The notes under the pieces: model-generated
Databases searched by the model: none
Seen by the model: only the letters and a program-made list of their open reading frames with translations
Told to the model about the DNA's origin: nothing
Made by a program: the position numbers and the translations under genes
In this document: positions 1-10,223 of the stretch, in pieces
How positions within the stretch are numbered: the first letter of the stretch is position 1
Layout of the letters: the number at the start of each line of letters is the position of its first letter
Origin: Membranipora membranacea
Taxonomy: Eukaryota; Bryozoa; Gymnolaemata; Cheilostomatida; Membraniporidae
Assembly: GCA_914767715.1 (NCBI GenBank)
Contig: OU612068.1
Location: 16,680,001-16,740,000 of the forward strand
Direction of reading: 5' to 3'
DNA length: 60,000 nt

Positions 1-59
1 GTTTTGTCACAGTATGTCCTACTAGTGAAATGTTACCCCTGGATTACCCCAGCATTATA

Positions 60-320
60 TTTTATGTGCCAGAGGGTCCTTTCGATCAAAAACTTCTGAA
101 ATCACTGTCTGATGGCTCATTTTCTGACTGAGCGAGACCTGTTATAGTGCTCGTTCCCAAATTGCTCAGTTATTGATTAAACTATGTTCATTCTAAATGA
201 ACGATTTGGGAACACATTTGCTAATTAAAAGACCAAATGAGCGAGGGTTTTTCAGTACAACAATAGCGTTATTTTGATTCAATAAGCATCGCTTATTCTA
301 ATTGAAATACCCCAAAAATC
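60..320 (+). repeat. Interspersed repeat family R1, copy 1
   Basis: Shares ordered blocks with 12340-12600 and 24450-24720: a TTTCGAT...AAATCACT start, a GAGACCTG-like block, a 'TTTGGGA..' block, 'AAAGACCA', and an end block near GCATCGCTTATTCTAATT. Copies are strongly diverged. No terminal inverted repeats or coding capacity are visible, so the class is unknown. Confidence 0.5.
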
Positions 321-1184
321 ATTTATTTCAAAGCAATGTATATATTGATGATTGGTAATCTTTTATTTAGATAAAAACATACATCAATGATTTGCTCAAA
401 ATAGTTGAGGAAATCAAGACAAGTCCAGAGCATGAAGCCCACTTGAGGTTTACGCAATCAACTGTCGAGAAAATGCATGATTAGAGAGGTACTTGGTTGA
501 TTGAGAAGTTGTATCCCCATGCAGTGAGGAGATACACCGTAAACATATATTGTGAAGGAATCTCAGTCTAATTTAGAAAACTGCGATAAGGTCATTTACA
601 ACATAATATATGGCCCATTCTCACTCAACGTTGAGATGTGAAAGTACTAGAAAGGTACTATTTTAATCATAGTATATTCAAAATAGTACCTTTTTAGAAC
701 CTTCAAATCTGATCTTTGAGTGAAAATCAGTTGAAACTTGGTCACTTGCTTTTAAAAAATCTTATAACAATTTTCTAAATTATACTTAAAACTCTAGAAT
801 GATACCAAAAAAACTGATTTCTTCGCATTCACTTTAACAAACAGCCTTGCCACATAGCTCACAGAAAAAGACTGTGGGCCATGCTGCATGGCTGCATTCG
901 GTGTGGTACCACCTTTATTGATGGGTCAAAATAACATTAGTTGATTGCATTGGTACTCATGTACCCAACCTGCTTGATATCAGTTAGATAAGTGTCAGTG
1001 CATGTGTTACAATTTTTTTGTGTGAATTTCTGATGATTTCTTTGAATTTTATTTAATTAATGATGCCATCATAAAAACCCATTGAAAGTTGCAATATTGC
1101 TGCTCCTCTTGTCTATGAAAATTTGAACCGTCAAACATTTACTGCATGCATGTAAGTATTAAGTTATAAGTACATCAATTTGAT

Positions 1185-1380
1185 TGAAATATTATTATAA
1201 TTTCCCTCTGTTCATAGCTATTCTTGAATCTTGAATATTTATTCTATTTTCAGCCAATATTAGTTATGTATATACATAATATTATTTTTTTAATTATTCT
1301 ATTCTTCTCTTCATAACTATTCTTTTCAACATATATTTTATTTATTTATTTTCAGCCAATATTAGTTCTATGTACAAAAT
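1185..1380. repeat. Diverged tandem duplication (about 95 bp x 2)
   Basis: Two adjacent segments each contain a TTCATA.CTATTCTT block followed by TTTTCAGCCAATATTAGTT. The shared 19-mer at the end of both units shows a local duplication. No coding role is visible. Confidence 0.55.
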
Positions 1381-1606
1381 AAAATGTTGTGTTTATCTGA
1401 CAGCATAGCTTCCGTTGCATTCACCGACTTTTAACATTCAATTGAAAGGTCTATGTTGAAAAATATCTATAAGAGTATATATCTATATTCCAAGAGGTAG
1501 GTTCACTTTAGATCATTCCTATTCTACTGGGGAGCAGCCGCCGGCTCAAACCTTAAATGCAGGCAATTTGGATCATGCTTGATATAGGTTCACTTGAGGA
1601 TCTTGC

Positions 1607-1640
1607 TAGCCTGTTTTGACAAGCTTGTAAAGACAGGCTA
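1607..1640. mobile_element. 34-bp palindromic element with 9-bp target duplication
   Basis: The element begins TAGCCTGTTTTGACAAGC and ends in the inverse, ...AGACAGGCTA. It is flanked by a perfect 9-bp direct repeat, GGATCTTGC (1598-1606 and 1641-1649). A TIR-TIR palindrome with a 9-bp duplication fits a minimal non-autonomous Mutator-like element. Related copies lie at 2646-2693, 49112-49192 and 51829-52003. Confidence 0.6.
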
Positions 1641-2645
1641 GGATCTTGCATGCTCTCTATTGAAAGCATAGACGAGACCCTGCAGAAGTCTGGCCCCTAT
1701 TCACAGCAGCTGCGTGATGAAACTGAATGACTTTCAGGTGAGCCTTCAAAAATATGTCCAGAGAGGAGCACATTGATAATATCAAGGAGTAACAGGGGAG
1801 CTGTTGCTCCTTGAAGATATTCACTTAGAATATTTTGACAAGCTTTTTTTGAGGCTGGTATTATGATCAAATAATTAACACTTCGAACCCTCATGCTATG
1901 GCGACAATTGAAGCAGTCAATCAATTGATCAACGGAGATTACTCCAAAAACACAAGCGGCAACTATAACTTTTCAACTAATGTATTTATTGAACTTGTTG
2001 CTCTATTTAATTCTATTAGATTAGAAACAATCATCTTGATCTTCAGAGTGAACTAATCTGATCATTGATTTGTTTGATGCCTTCTTTGACAAGCTGATTA
2101 TCACTCCTGACTGGCTCTGAGTGATATTGCGATCAAGGGATGAAAATAAGGTAATGTGTCATGTATTCAGTGAACCAAACTGTGTTCTGTGTACACCAGC
2201 AGGCTATCGGGAGTGAGTGGGGGGGATGTGTATATTAAATATTTTAGCCTAAAGGTTGCTATAAGGTTATCATTTTCATATACCTACGACCAACCAGCTT
2301 GCGCGTGTGTGTGTGTACGTCTGCACACATATATGCAGATGGAACACAAGCATAATGCTATGGTAATGGTAATCATGGTGGTGGGTTATCTGGCATTGTT
2401 GTAGATAATTTGATTGTTATAATATGCCAAAGGATTTGTCTGTCCTCAAAGCATGGGGAGTTAAATCCCACCATGTGACAGTACTGGGTTTTCGTTGGTT
2501 ATTATCAGGAACATTGCTGCACTTGTATATTGTCGAAACAAAAAAGCCAAAATTAACACTGTGATCATGTCTATGCTCAAATGTAATTTGGTGAATTTAC
2601 TGTAAGTTCAAGTATTGGCAATAATTGGAGAGTCGATAATTCACC

Positions 2646-2693
2646 TAGCCTGTTTTGACAAGTCCACCGAACAAAGCTTGTCAAGACAGGCTA
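2646..2693. mobile_element. Short palindromic element, TAGCCTG family
   Basis: TAGCCTGTTTTGACAAG at the left end is answered by CTTGTCAAGACAGGCTA at the right, with only about 14 bp between the arms. The flanks carry an imperfect 10-bp direct repeat (ATAATTCACC and AGAATTCACC). Same family as the 34-bp copy at 1607. Confidence 0.55.
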
Positions 2694-5054
2694 AGAATTC
2701 ACCTTGGTTTGATTGAATACCTTCATTGACAATGCTTCATTCTCACTCATTTTTAATATTTCAGGCAGTCAAAATCTCGTTACGTTTTTGTTGCAGCTTG
2801 TGTTTATTTATAGAGTATATATCTGAAGATTAACTTCAAAATAAATAAATAGAGGAAAAGCGTAGATCAGATCACTTTATTGAACAATAATAAGAAATCA
2901 GTTTAAATTTTAAAATAAAAGTTTGAAGTCCTCGTAAATAGTATGACACAGTATAATCTTGTTTGTGCTTTTTATAATAACGACAAAGATATTATGCAGA
3001 ATTGTCGCGTTTCTAAAATAAATCACATCTCTACACAGTGTTACCTCCAGATAAATAGTTATAAGATGATGGTCAGGATATTTTGTCGACCAAAAATAAA
3101 TGATTGAAGATGTGAACAACGTGGTCATGTACTTGTAAGTCATCACAACAATAAGTATTCTCTAGTAGAAGTATTATAATTACTTATCATATCCACTTCC
3201 TGATAGGACTGAAGTCTAATTGTGTTATATAAGATTGGCTGAGATGAACACACAAGGGATTTTGTATTGATATCGTACTGATCAAAAGAAGCCAGATTAT
3301 ATATGAAATATTATTGGCATATTGTCTCCGTCATGATTTTTTTCATAATGTTACCGATTACCTGCAAGCTTACAAAAAACATACAGTCGGGCTACAGAGA
3401 AAAATCAGCTGTTGCACGCTGATGGGTAAATGATCCCTGTACAATCAGTTTTAAAGTTTTTTTTTTATATTATAATCACTGAAACATTGTCTTGTTTATT
3501 TTCAAAGAAAAATTATTCCTGCATACAAATGGGTGAGAAACAAAAATTGGCACTCTTTTTATTAATGTTTTCAGGTTTTAAGTTTCATCTTGATAAAATC
3601 ATTAGAGCTAGAAGAGATTAAATTTTCAATTTCATTCAACATATTTTTGCCATCAGTTATGTCAGTGTATCAAGTTCCTAAATAAGACCCTCAGTCTGCA
3701 GAATCAATCTAAAATCTGTACCCAACGAAGTAATAAGTCTAGGATTAGGACCTGGACTAGGACTAGAGCCATTCATTTCATTAACCAAGCGAGTTTAACG
3801 GATTAAAGCCGGCCCCAGAAGTGCTCTTTATTTAACAGAATAATGAGTTGAATTCACACCTATAGGAGATCAAAATTCTCCTAAATTAAATTTATTAATG
3901 CTTTCCGTACTTATTTTACCTTGTTCAAATTATTAGAGCTGACAGAGATAACCTTTAAAATCATATTCATCATATTTTAGTTAAAATATTACCTATGCTT
4001 CAGAAATGACAATAATACGATCACAACATTCATGAATTAAAATGAACAGGGACCATCCTCTGCAACCATTAAAACCTCAGGAAACCAACTTTGTCAGCAA
4101 AGAGCACTACAGCCGAAGTTAGACGACATCCCAACACAGGCTATGCTACACCTAATCAGTAACCTCAAATATAGAATGTTAAGGCAACATTACATAAATG
4201 TCTTTCTACTCAGCTAGACAACGACTACTAGGTGATGATGGTGTAACTGAGGATTTCACATGCAACCGGATTCATTTTTGCGCATTACTCTGTACTTTCT
4301 CAAAGCAGCTACACTTCCCTAAATAAACCATCAGACATCACCTTCTAACCTCAGCCATGACCAGTTGTACAGGATGCTATAAAGCGCTAAGCCGTACATC
4401 ACTCAGATTTTTGTGGCTGTGACTGTGGATCCATGTCAGCATGAAACCTCAGTCACTACCAGTGGCACAAGATACTAAAAACATGCTACTCAAATAGACT
4501 TTGGGTCTTCAGTGCCAAAAATCTGCGACCATGGGATGTTTCGGATGTCTGATGATTTTATAAAGGGGAGTCTAGTTGCTATCTTAGCTATCCCTAAGCT
4601 GAGCTATTCTTAGACTTAACAAATAACTATACATGACACCAGAACGAAACAGCAGCCATCTAGAACACCCGGCATCACTGACTCAAGGCCTAGGTGTGTA
4701 TCAATAGACCATGTTACTCAAGATGTAGGTGTAGAGGAGAGAATCAGATGGTAACCTATGATATTAACTAGCTGCCTACTTATATGGAAATATTTAGGTT
4801 CTAACAATACTCGCATGTAACCAATCAAATGTGTGATAGAAAGAGCATGTCATATTAAGCTTAATAAGTTGATCCCTACGAATGTCTCGATCTGTACCGT
4901 CGAAGGAGGGGGAGATGACAGTTTAAAACAAGCCACTGGCAGACCGTCCTAAACCAACAAAGTAATACTAACAACAGATGACTTGCTTTTGGGCATTAAA
5001 GATATTTATGATTGATTTTAAGCATGAACAATATCAAATTTGATAGATGCGTTA

Positions 5055-5301
5055 ACTTTTCTACACAGAGTGTGTATTTTTAGGGAAAGTTTTGCCGTGG
5101 TCTATTAATTCTTATGGCGCAACTTACAGGTCAATTTTATGGCTCCTAGAGATCAGTTTCACCAAATTATAATCATGCACAATATTTACTTTTAAAACAA
5201 TGTTTTTTATCTGCACTGAGTGCATATTTTAATGTAAAATTTGCAATACTGTCTATGAAATCTTATAGCTCAAATTTCATGGCCCCTAGAGATCAGTTTT
5301 C
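5055..5301. repeat. Diverged tandem pair ending CCTAGAGATCAGTTT
   Basis: Two blocks (about 5055-5160 and 5206-5301) align along their length: both start with CACTGAGTG/CACAGAGTG-like sequence, pass through an A/T-rich middle and end in ATGGC(T/C)CCTAGAGATCAGTTT. No coding capacity is seen. Confidence 0.5.
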
Positions 5302-6212
5302 CTAATACAAACATCCTTTGTAAGCCTATCACAGCCAACCCTACATAATATGGAGGATCAGTCCTAAAGAAGTGTGATTAAGATAATTAATTACACACAG
5401 GTACTAGAGAATAGAATAATGTGCGATAACTTACACTTAACTCCCACATTATCCGCATCTCCTTACATTGCTCTATAGTCATTGATGGAGTTTTTATCTA
5501 TAAGTAAAAGTGAAGAAGAAGTAAGTGATATCAGGAGACTTTAAAGGATTTGAGGCTGAACAAGCTAAAGCCAAGGCAAAAGAAGAAGTCCAAAGACAAA
5601 GCTGTATGTTAATAATAAATGTGATTTTATGACTGTCACGTTACGCACTGATTTGTTGTTAGATATTACTGTGGTGGCCAAGATATGTCTTTTTTCTAAA
5701 AACTTTGGTACATGCAATGAAGAGCTTTTTATACCACAGGTCCTCCTGAAGTAACATTGGCCGGGGTAATCTAACATTGATACAAGGTCAGCCAAAGCGT
5801 AATCAAGACAAATCACAGATGCTCTGACTCATGTTTGATATGTGAGATACTTAGACTCCGTGTTTGTCTCTTTTATTGCCAGCTTCAGAGTCTTATTATT
5901 ATTGTCTGGTTGTTGTTGATGTCGTATGTAGAGAACCAATGGCAACAAGCTCTCTAGTCTCCATATTGTTGCTCGAAAATATGTTTATCCCTGTAAACAT
6001 GAACAAATTATTTTACATTGTCATTGAGTTTTTCAAATAGAAAATATTCATTTGGGTCATCAGTTCAAAGTATTAGGGTGCCAAGTTGTAGGTAAGCGTG
6101 ATAATGAATCGAGGAATGCAGGAAAGCAAGTACCGAGTTAAAATCTTGTGAAAACTACAGGCTGGAAAGGAAGTTAAACAATTGATAAAACCTCTGCTGT
6201 AATCAAACTTGC

Positions 6213-6331
6213 CTTTGATGATGTCGAAAGATGCTTCAGGAGGCCTGTCTGACGGTGATTGCACAGAGTGCCTCCCTATCATTATCTGTTTTCCGCTTTC
6301 CCAGTTTATGTGCAAACGAATGAGTGAGTTG
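6213..6331 (-). other. Exon-like repeat unit A (GC-AG donor)
   Basis: Unit with a minus-strand acceptor (CATTTACAG at its upper end) and a GCAAGT donor at its lower end. The core carries GGGAGGC ... GCCTCC arms that can fold into a hairpin. From the acceptor one frame stays open through a GKR tribasic-like motif and REA, then stops in the core. First of six related units (6213-8754). Whether it is coding or part of a non-coding transcript is unresolved. Confidence 0.4.
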
Positions 6332-6557
6332 CTGTAAATGTGAGTAAGAAGTCATAAACAAAGGTTTACTGAAACCAAGTGTTATAAAGGCGTAACTATT
6401 TACACAACAAATGGAACCATGTCCTGTGCCTATGAAGATTACATTTCAATTCTCCAGATTAAAAGTGACTGCGTATAGAATTGCAGAAAATCATGTATAC
6501 AAAGCAAGTATCAAATTTCAATCCTGTACAAAATAATGACTGAATTCATGAACTTAC

Positions 6558-6684
6558 CAAAGATCTTACTCCAAGATCTCTTCGGGAGGCTTGGCTGACG
6601 GTAGTTTCCCAGAATGCCTCCCTATTATTATCTATCTCCCAGAGATACTTTGTCTCCATCAAGATATGCCTGTGATTGGGTGTC
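6558..6684 (-). other. Exon-like repeat unit B
   Basis: Bounded on the minus strand by a CTTATCACAG acceptor and a GTAAGT donor, both strong. The frame containing NNREAF...VSQAS is open through the whole 127 nt. The core GGGAGGC/GCCTCCC hairpin matches the other units, and it is most like units A and D. Confidence 0.45.
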
Positions 6685-7009
6685 CTGTGATAAGAATAAT
6701 AATAAATACATCAAATGTAAGAGTTATCTAAATGGGGTAAACATTTTTTCAAGAAAAAATATACGCTATAAGCTATCCTAACTGAGAACTTAGATATTTT
6801 TTATTGCGAAGCTAACACTTCAAAGGAGCAAGGTGTGAACCCCTCCAGTGTCCCTAAAACTGGCTGAACCATGATTTTTTTTGTAACAATGTTTGTTTTT
6901 GAATTGTAACCAGCCGGTGCAAGCTTCAGAAAGTTATAACAATGGATGAAGGGAGCTTTTTATACCATTGTTCACGCTGAATCATATCTACAGACTAACA
7001 ATTATTTAC

Positions 7010-7150
7010 CAATTCGTAGAGGGAGGCCTGGCTTATCTCATTGCTCCAGCACTGTGGGCCTCCCTCTTTGTGTTCAAATCGATCTGTGCTGCCATTTATA
7101 TAAAGCAGCCTCATTCTCGAGTATTGTCGTTTCCCATGTCGAGTGAGATG
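7010..7150 (-). other. Exon-like repeat unit C
   Basis: Acceptor ATTTACAG and donor GTAAAT bound a 141-nt segment open from end to end in one minus-strand frame. That frame includes HGKRQYSR near its start and GGPQCWSNEISQASLYEL at its end. Units E and F encode close variants of the same ending, with mostly silent or conservative changes. The AGGGAGGCC...GGCCTCCCT arms form a hairpin. Confidence 0.45.
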
Positions 7151-7590
7151 CTGTAAATATGAATAGATTTAGTAATTATAGATGCGTCAGCAGACACATC
7201 GCAATGCAATGATGATGTGTGTATTAAAATACTGCAATGGGGATCATAGCAAGCATACTTGGAGCTGTTACCAAATGACAAACTTCTGCAGAACATGAGC
7301 AATAACTGCAATCTTACAATCCAGTCTATTACTGAGTTACAGACTAGCAGAGTTTAGTTGAGTAATTGTGTTGGGCAGAAGGGCTTCACTGTTTTTGATT
7401 GTGTTAGGGAATGCAGTGCAGCGCGTAGGTACTTAAATGGATCGCGAACTCGTAAAAGCATGAATAATTGTGATGACCACCCACACAGAAATAATTAAAA
7501 GTACCACACAACAGGAAGCGATTTTGTCAAAAACCAGGTTGCAACCATGGTAAAATCATTGGCGAATACTATTTTTATTGTCAAACTTAC

Positions 7591-7704
7591 CAATGAAGTC
7601 ATCTGCATAATGATCTGGGAGGCCTAACTGACGGTAGACAGCCTCCCTATCACAAATTCATCTCCCACTTTCCCAGCAACCAGTTATATTGTCAAATATG
7701 TGCC
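7591..7704 (-). other. Exon-like repeat unit D
   Basis: Minus-strand acceptor TTATAACAG and donor GTAAGT bound 114 nt with the shared GGGAGGC core. One frame ends REAVYRQLGLPDHYADDF, which superficially recalls the CRQLG segment of scavenger-receptor Cys-rich domains. That frame has an upstream stop, so the resemblance is weak. Confidence 0.4.
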
Positions 7705-7940
7705 CTGTTATAAGAATAATGAATGACACATTAGGTATGTTGTGGAATAAACTACCGATATGGATTGCTTCCCCTTTCAAAACATACCTTTAGAAACATA
7801 AGTGAAAAAAAACAATAAATCAGGGATAAAACTCATCCAGAGTTACCATTACGTCTGCATAAGCAATAAAACTGTTATTTGAATTTCATTCTTTGTGAGT
7901 AGTACCAATTTAGGGCTACTGTGTTTGACTTGTTACAACC

Positions 7941-8010
7941 AGCGCCAGGTATAGTAAGTTATAGTTAAGTATAGTTAAGGTATAGTAAGCGCCAGGTATA
8001 GTAAGTTTCA
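7941..8010. repeat. Short tandem duplication (GCGCCAGGTATAGTAAG)
   Basis: The block AGCGCCAGGTATAGTAAGTT occurs twice within 60 bp, separated by two degenerate TATAGTTAAG repeats. It lies in the spacer between array units D and E. Confidence 0.6.
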
Positions 8011-8094
8011 GAGAGTGGCATCAATATAAGTATAAGAAGATTTTATTGCGAAGGTGAACACTGAACTACCTCTAATGATTTGATAGTGACTCAC

Positions 8095-8278
8095 AAGTTC
8101 ATGGAGGGAGGCCTGGCTCATCTCATTAATCCAGCACTGTGGGCCTCCCTATCAGATTATCTTGTTGTGTATCTGCAAATAGCAGCCTCCCTCTGAGTAT
8201 TACAGTTCTCCGCTGGGGTTGTCGGCGGGGGAGGAAGTCTAGGGGGCTCAGACTAAGCGATCCGTGGTGTGTGAGGCG
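8095..8278 (-). other. Exon-like repeat unit E
   Basis: Acceptor AAATTTACAG and donor GTGAGT on the minus strand. The 3' part encodes GGPQCWINEMSQASLHEL in the same frame as unit C, but a stop lies just upstream in that frame. The segment 8030-8110 is nearly identical to 8550-8630, so units E and F are a recent tandem duplication of about 520 bp that includes spacer. Confidence 0.4.
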
Positions 8279-8612
8279 CTGTAAATTTAAATAAATTCAT
8301 GTGAGGATGCACAAAAAAAATGATTCATCAGCCAGATTCATTATGATTCCATGCAGAGAATGGATTGCCTCCAGTAAGAAAACTCAGTCCCTATGGTTTA
8401 TATATCAAAACGAACAAATTAAAATAAGATTGAGAGTTATCCTGCATTTAAACCATTATTCATTTTAATTTCTTCTCACTAACAAGTATTGGTGACCGAA
8501 TTGGTAAACTGTACCACTGGGCAAGTTTCGGAGTAGAATCGATGTAAGTTAGGATTTATTATAGCTAAGGTGAACACTGAACTACAGCTCTAATGATTTG
8601 ATAGTTACTCAC

Positions 8613-8754
8613 AAGTTCATGCAGGGAGGCCTGGCTCATCTCATCACTCCAGCACTGTTGGCCTCCCTCTCTATGTTCAGGTTTATCTGTATTGTCTTGT
8701 AATGCCTTGCAGTGTCGGTGTTGTTGGAGTTGACCGGTGTTGTAAAATCAGCAC
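8613..8754 (-). other. Exon-like repeat unit F
   Basis: Acceptor GGTTGCAG and donor GTGAGT on the minus strand. One frame ends GGQQCWSDEMSQASLHEL, homologous to units C and E. Another frame is open from the acceptor through an NNTD sequon to REANSAGVMR and a stop. It is the last unit before the candidate first exons at 9.5-10.2 kb. Confidence 0.4.
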
Positions 8755-9303
8755 CTGCAACCAGCAGACAATTCATATTAGCCAGTAGAATGAGACAAAT
8801 AAAACATTGCACACTTGGACAAATAAATAATGCTGCTAAAGGAGCCCCTCAAAACTTGTGATGGAAAGAAGGCATCAAATCCTATGTAGTTAAATAATGG
8901 TGAAGAATAGCCCCAGATTGCAGCTGCTAAATAAAATTCAGTCACCCATTTATAAAAAAAAAGAAGCTAGACACAGCTGCGTCAATGATGGTTCTGCGTT
9001 CAAACATTCAAGGCACTCACTACTATCTAGGGACCAGCAGAATTCAGAGCTTAGAAAAGCATCAGTATGAGCTAATTTCTTTTCCTCAGTATGGCTTCAC
9101 AAATTCAATCGTGATTGGAATTCAAGGAATGTAACGTACCTTACGGGTCGTATTACATAGCGTGATAACTCTTAACTGAATTTAAATGATTAACCATAGT
9201 CTAACTAATGTTTTAAACAGTCAACTTTTCCCCTAACAGTTCCTACAAAAACATCATGCAAAAACTTACCATGATCGTGATGGGGGGCATTGCTGTATGT
9301 AAT

Positions 9304-9364
9304 GGATCGCATGGTTGATATGATCAGGACTCTTGACTGCAAGGTCATGGGTTCGATCCTCAGG
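9304..9364 (+). repeat. tRNA-derived SINE-like fragment
   Basis: A perfect Pol III B-box (GGTTCGATCC at 9350-9359) follows a weak A-box-like stretch about 40 bp upstream. The rest does not fold as a functional tRNA cloverleaf by eye, so this is read as a degenerate tRNA-derived repeat. Confidence 0.35.
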
Positions 9365-9484
9365 TCAGTGGTGCCAGTTGGTGCAATTTTTCTGATTTGT
9401 TCGTCGCTGGTCATTACCCCTAGAGTCACGAATCAATATCTGTGTTTGCAGATCACCAAACCCAGGAAACTTGATGAGTGTTAC

Positions 9485-10195
9485 TAATCCAATGAAAAGC
9501 CTTCAGAAACCATAAGAATAAACATCCAGACCAGTACAGCAGCCTGTAAAAAAATATTTTGACAATGATAAAGTCTGGTAACATTGTATTTACATCACGT
9601 AACAACAGAGGCAATTATATCAAAAGATTACGGCGCTAAGGTCTAACGCAGAGCAGTAACATTTGCAACAATACAAAGCAGAAGTCGCGACCTTCATTAT
9701 AATATCATATTGCTGACAATAAATGTGTTAATATTATTATAATAAGTACATAATGACAATATCAACAAGTGATGGACATCTACCTACCTGCAGTTGAGGT
9801 TATGTTGGAGGAACTGCATATTACTCAGATTCTAAGTAATTGAAACCAAGATTTACGAAAAGTTGAGCACCTTTCACACCTTCGATCCCTGCAAAAAAAA
9901 TTCAGAGAATTAAACTAAGATTATTCTGATACTTATCAAGTGAAATCAAATACAAAGACAGTATTCAAAACATCAAAATTATCATCAAATCAGGGATGGA
10001 ACCAAAAACCAATTATCAGATTGGAATCATCAGATGTTACGATCCCAAAAAATATTAGAGGGATATGTAAGTAAATACAGCTTGAAGCGATGTAGCAGCA
10101 TAAATTGAAGACGCTGTTTCCACGACTTACCTCTGTCAGTTCAGTCTGTTTTGTTTGTTCAGTCTGTTCAGTTTGCCCAGTGGTGCCCAACTGAT
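9485..10195 (-). other. Candidate leader exons of a minus-strand gene
   Basis: Three splice-compatible segments are seen on the minus strand: a first exon about 10131-10195 (GTAAGT donor), 9788-9888 (TTTTTTTGCAG acceptor, GTAGGT donor) and 9485-9543 (TTTTTTTACAG acceptor, weak GTAACA donor). An ATG at 9817-9819 opens a frame across the last two with a hydrophobic run LLYWSGCLFLWFLKAF, which looks like a signal peptide or membrane anchor. This frame joins the open frame at the start of unit F (8613-8754). No known family is recognised. The exon chain is a hypothesis. Confidence 0.3.
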
Positions 10196-10216
10196 TTGTG
10201 AGTTTTTTGAGGATGG

Positions 10217-10223
10217 TTTTATA
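10217..10223 (-). promoter_or_regulatory. TATA box candidate (TATAAAA)
   Basis: On the minus strand TATAAAA lies about 25-30 bp upstream of the start of the candidate first exon that carries the GTAAGT donor at 10130. The spacing is right for a TATA-driven start near 10190-10195. Confidence 0.35.

Larger units (their letters stand above)
1..6070. other. Gene-poor region, no supported CDS
   Basis: No open frame here shows a recognisable domain or a convincing chain of splice-compatible exons; frames stay below about 85 codons. The stretch holds an interspersed repeat near 60-320, a diverged tandem duplication at 1185-1380, two very short palindromic elements (1607-1640, 2646-2693) and a second diverged tandem pair at 5055-5301. 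The rest, notably 3600-5000, shows nothing I can name. Confidence 0.6.

Noticed and set aside
7591-7704. Array unit D as a scavenger-receptor Cys-rich (SRCR) exon
   Set aside because: The REAVYRQLGLP similarity is short, the frame has an upstream TGA, the expected cysteine is Tyr, and the other units do not keep the match.
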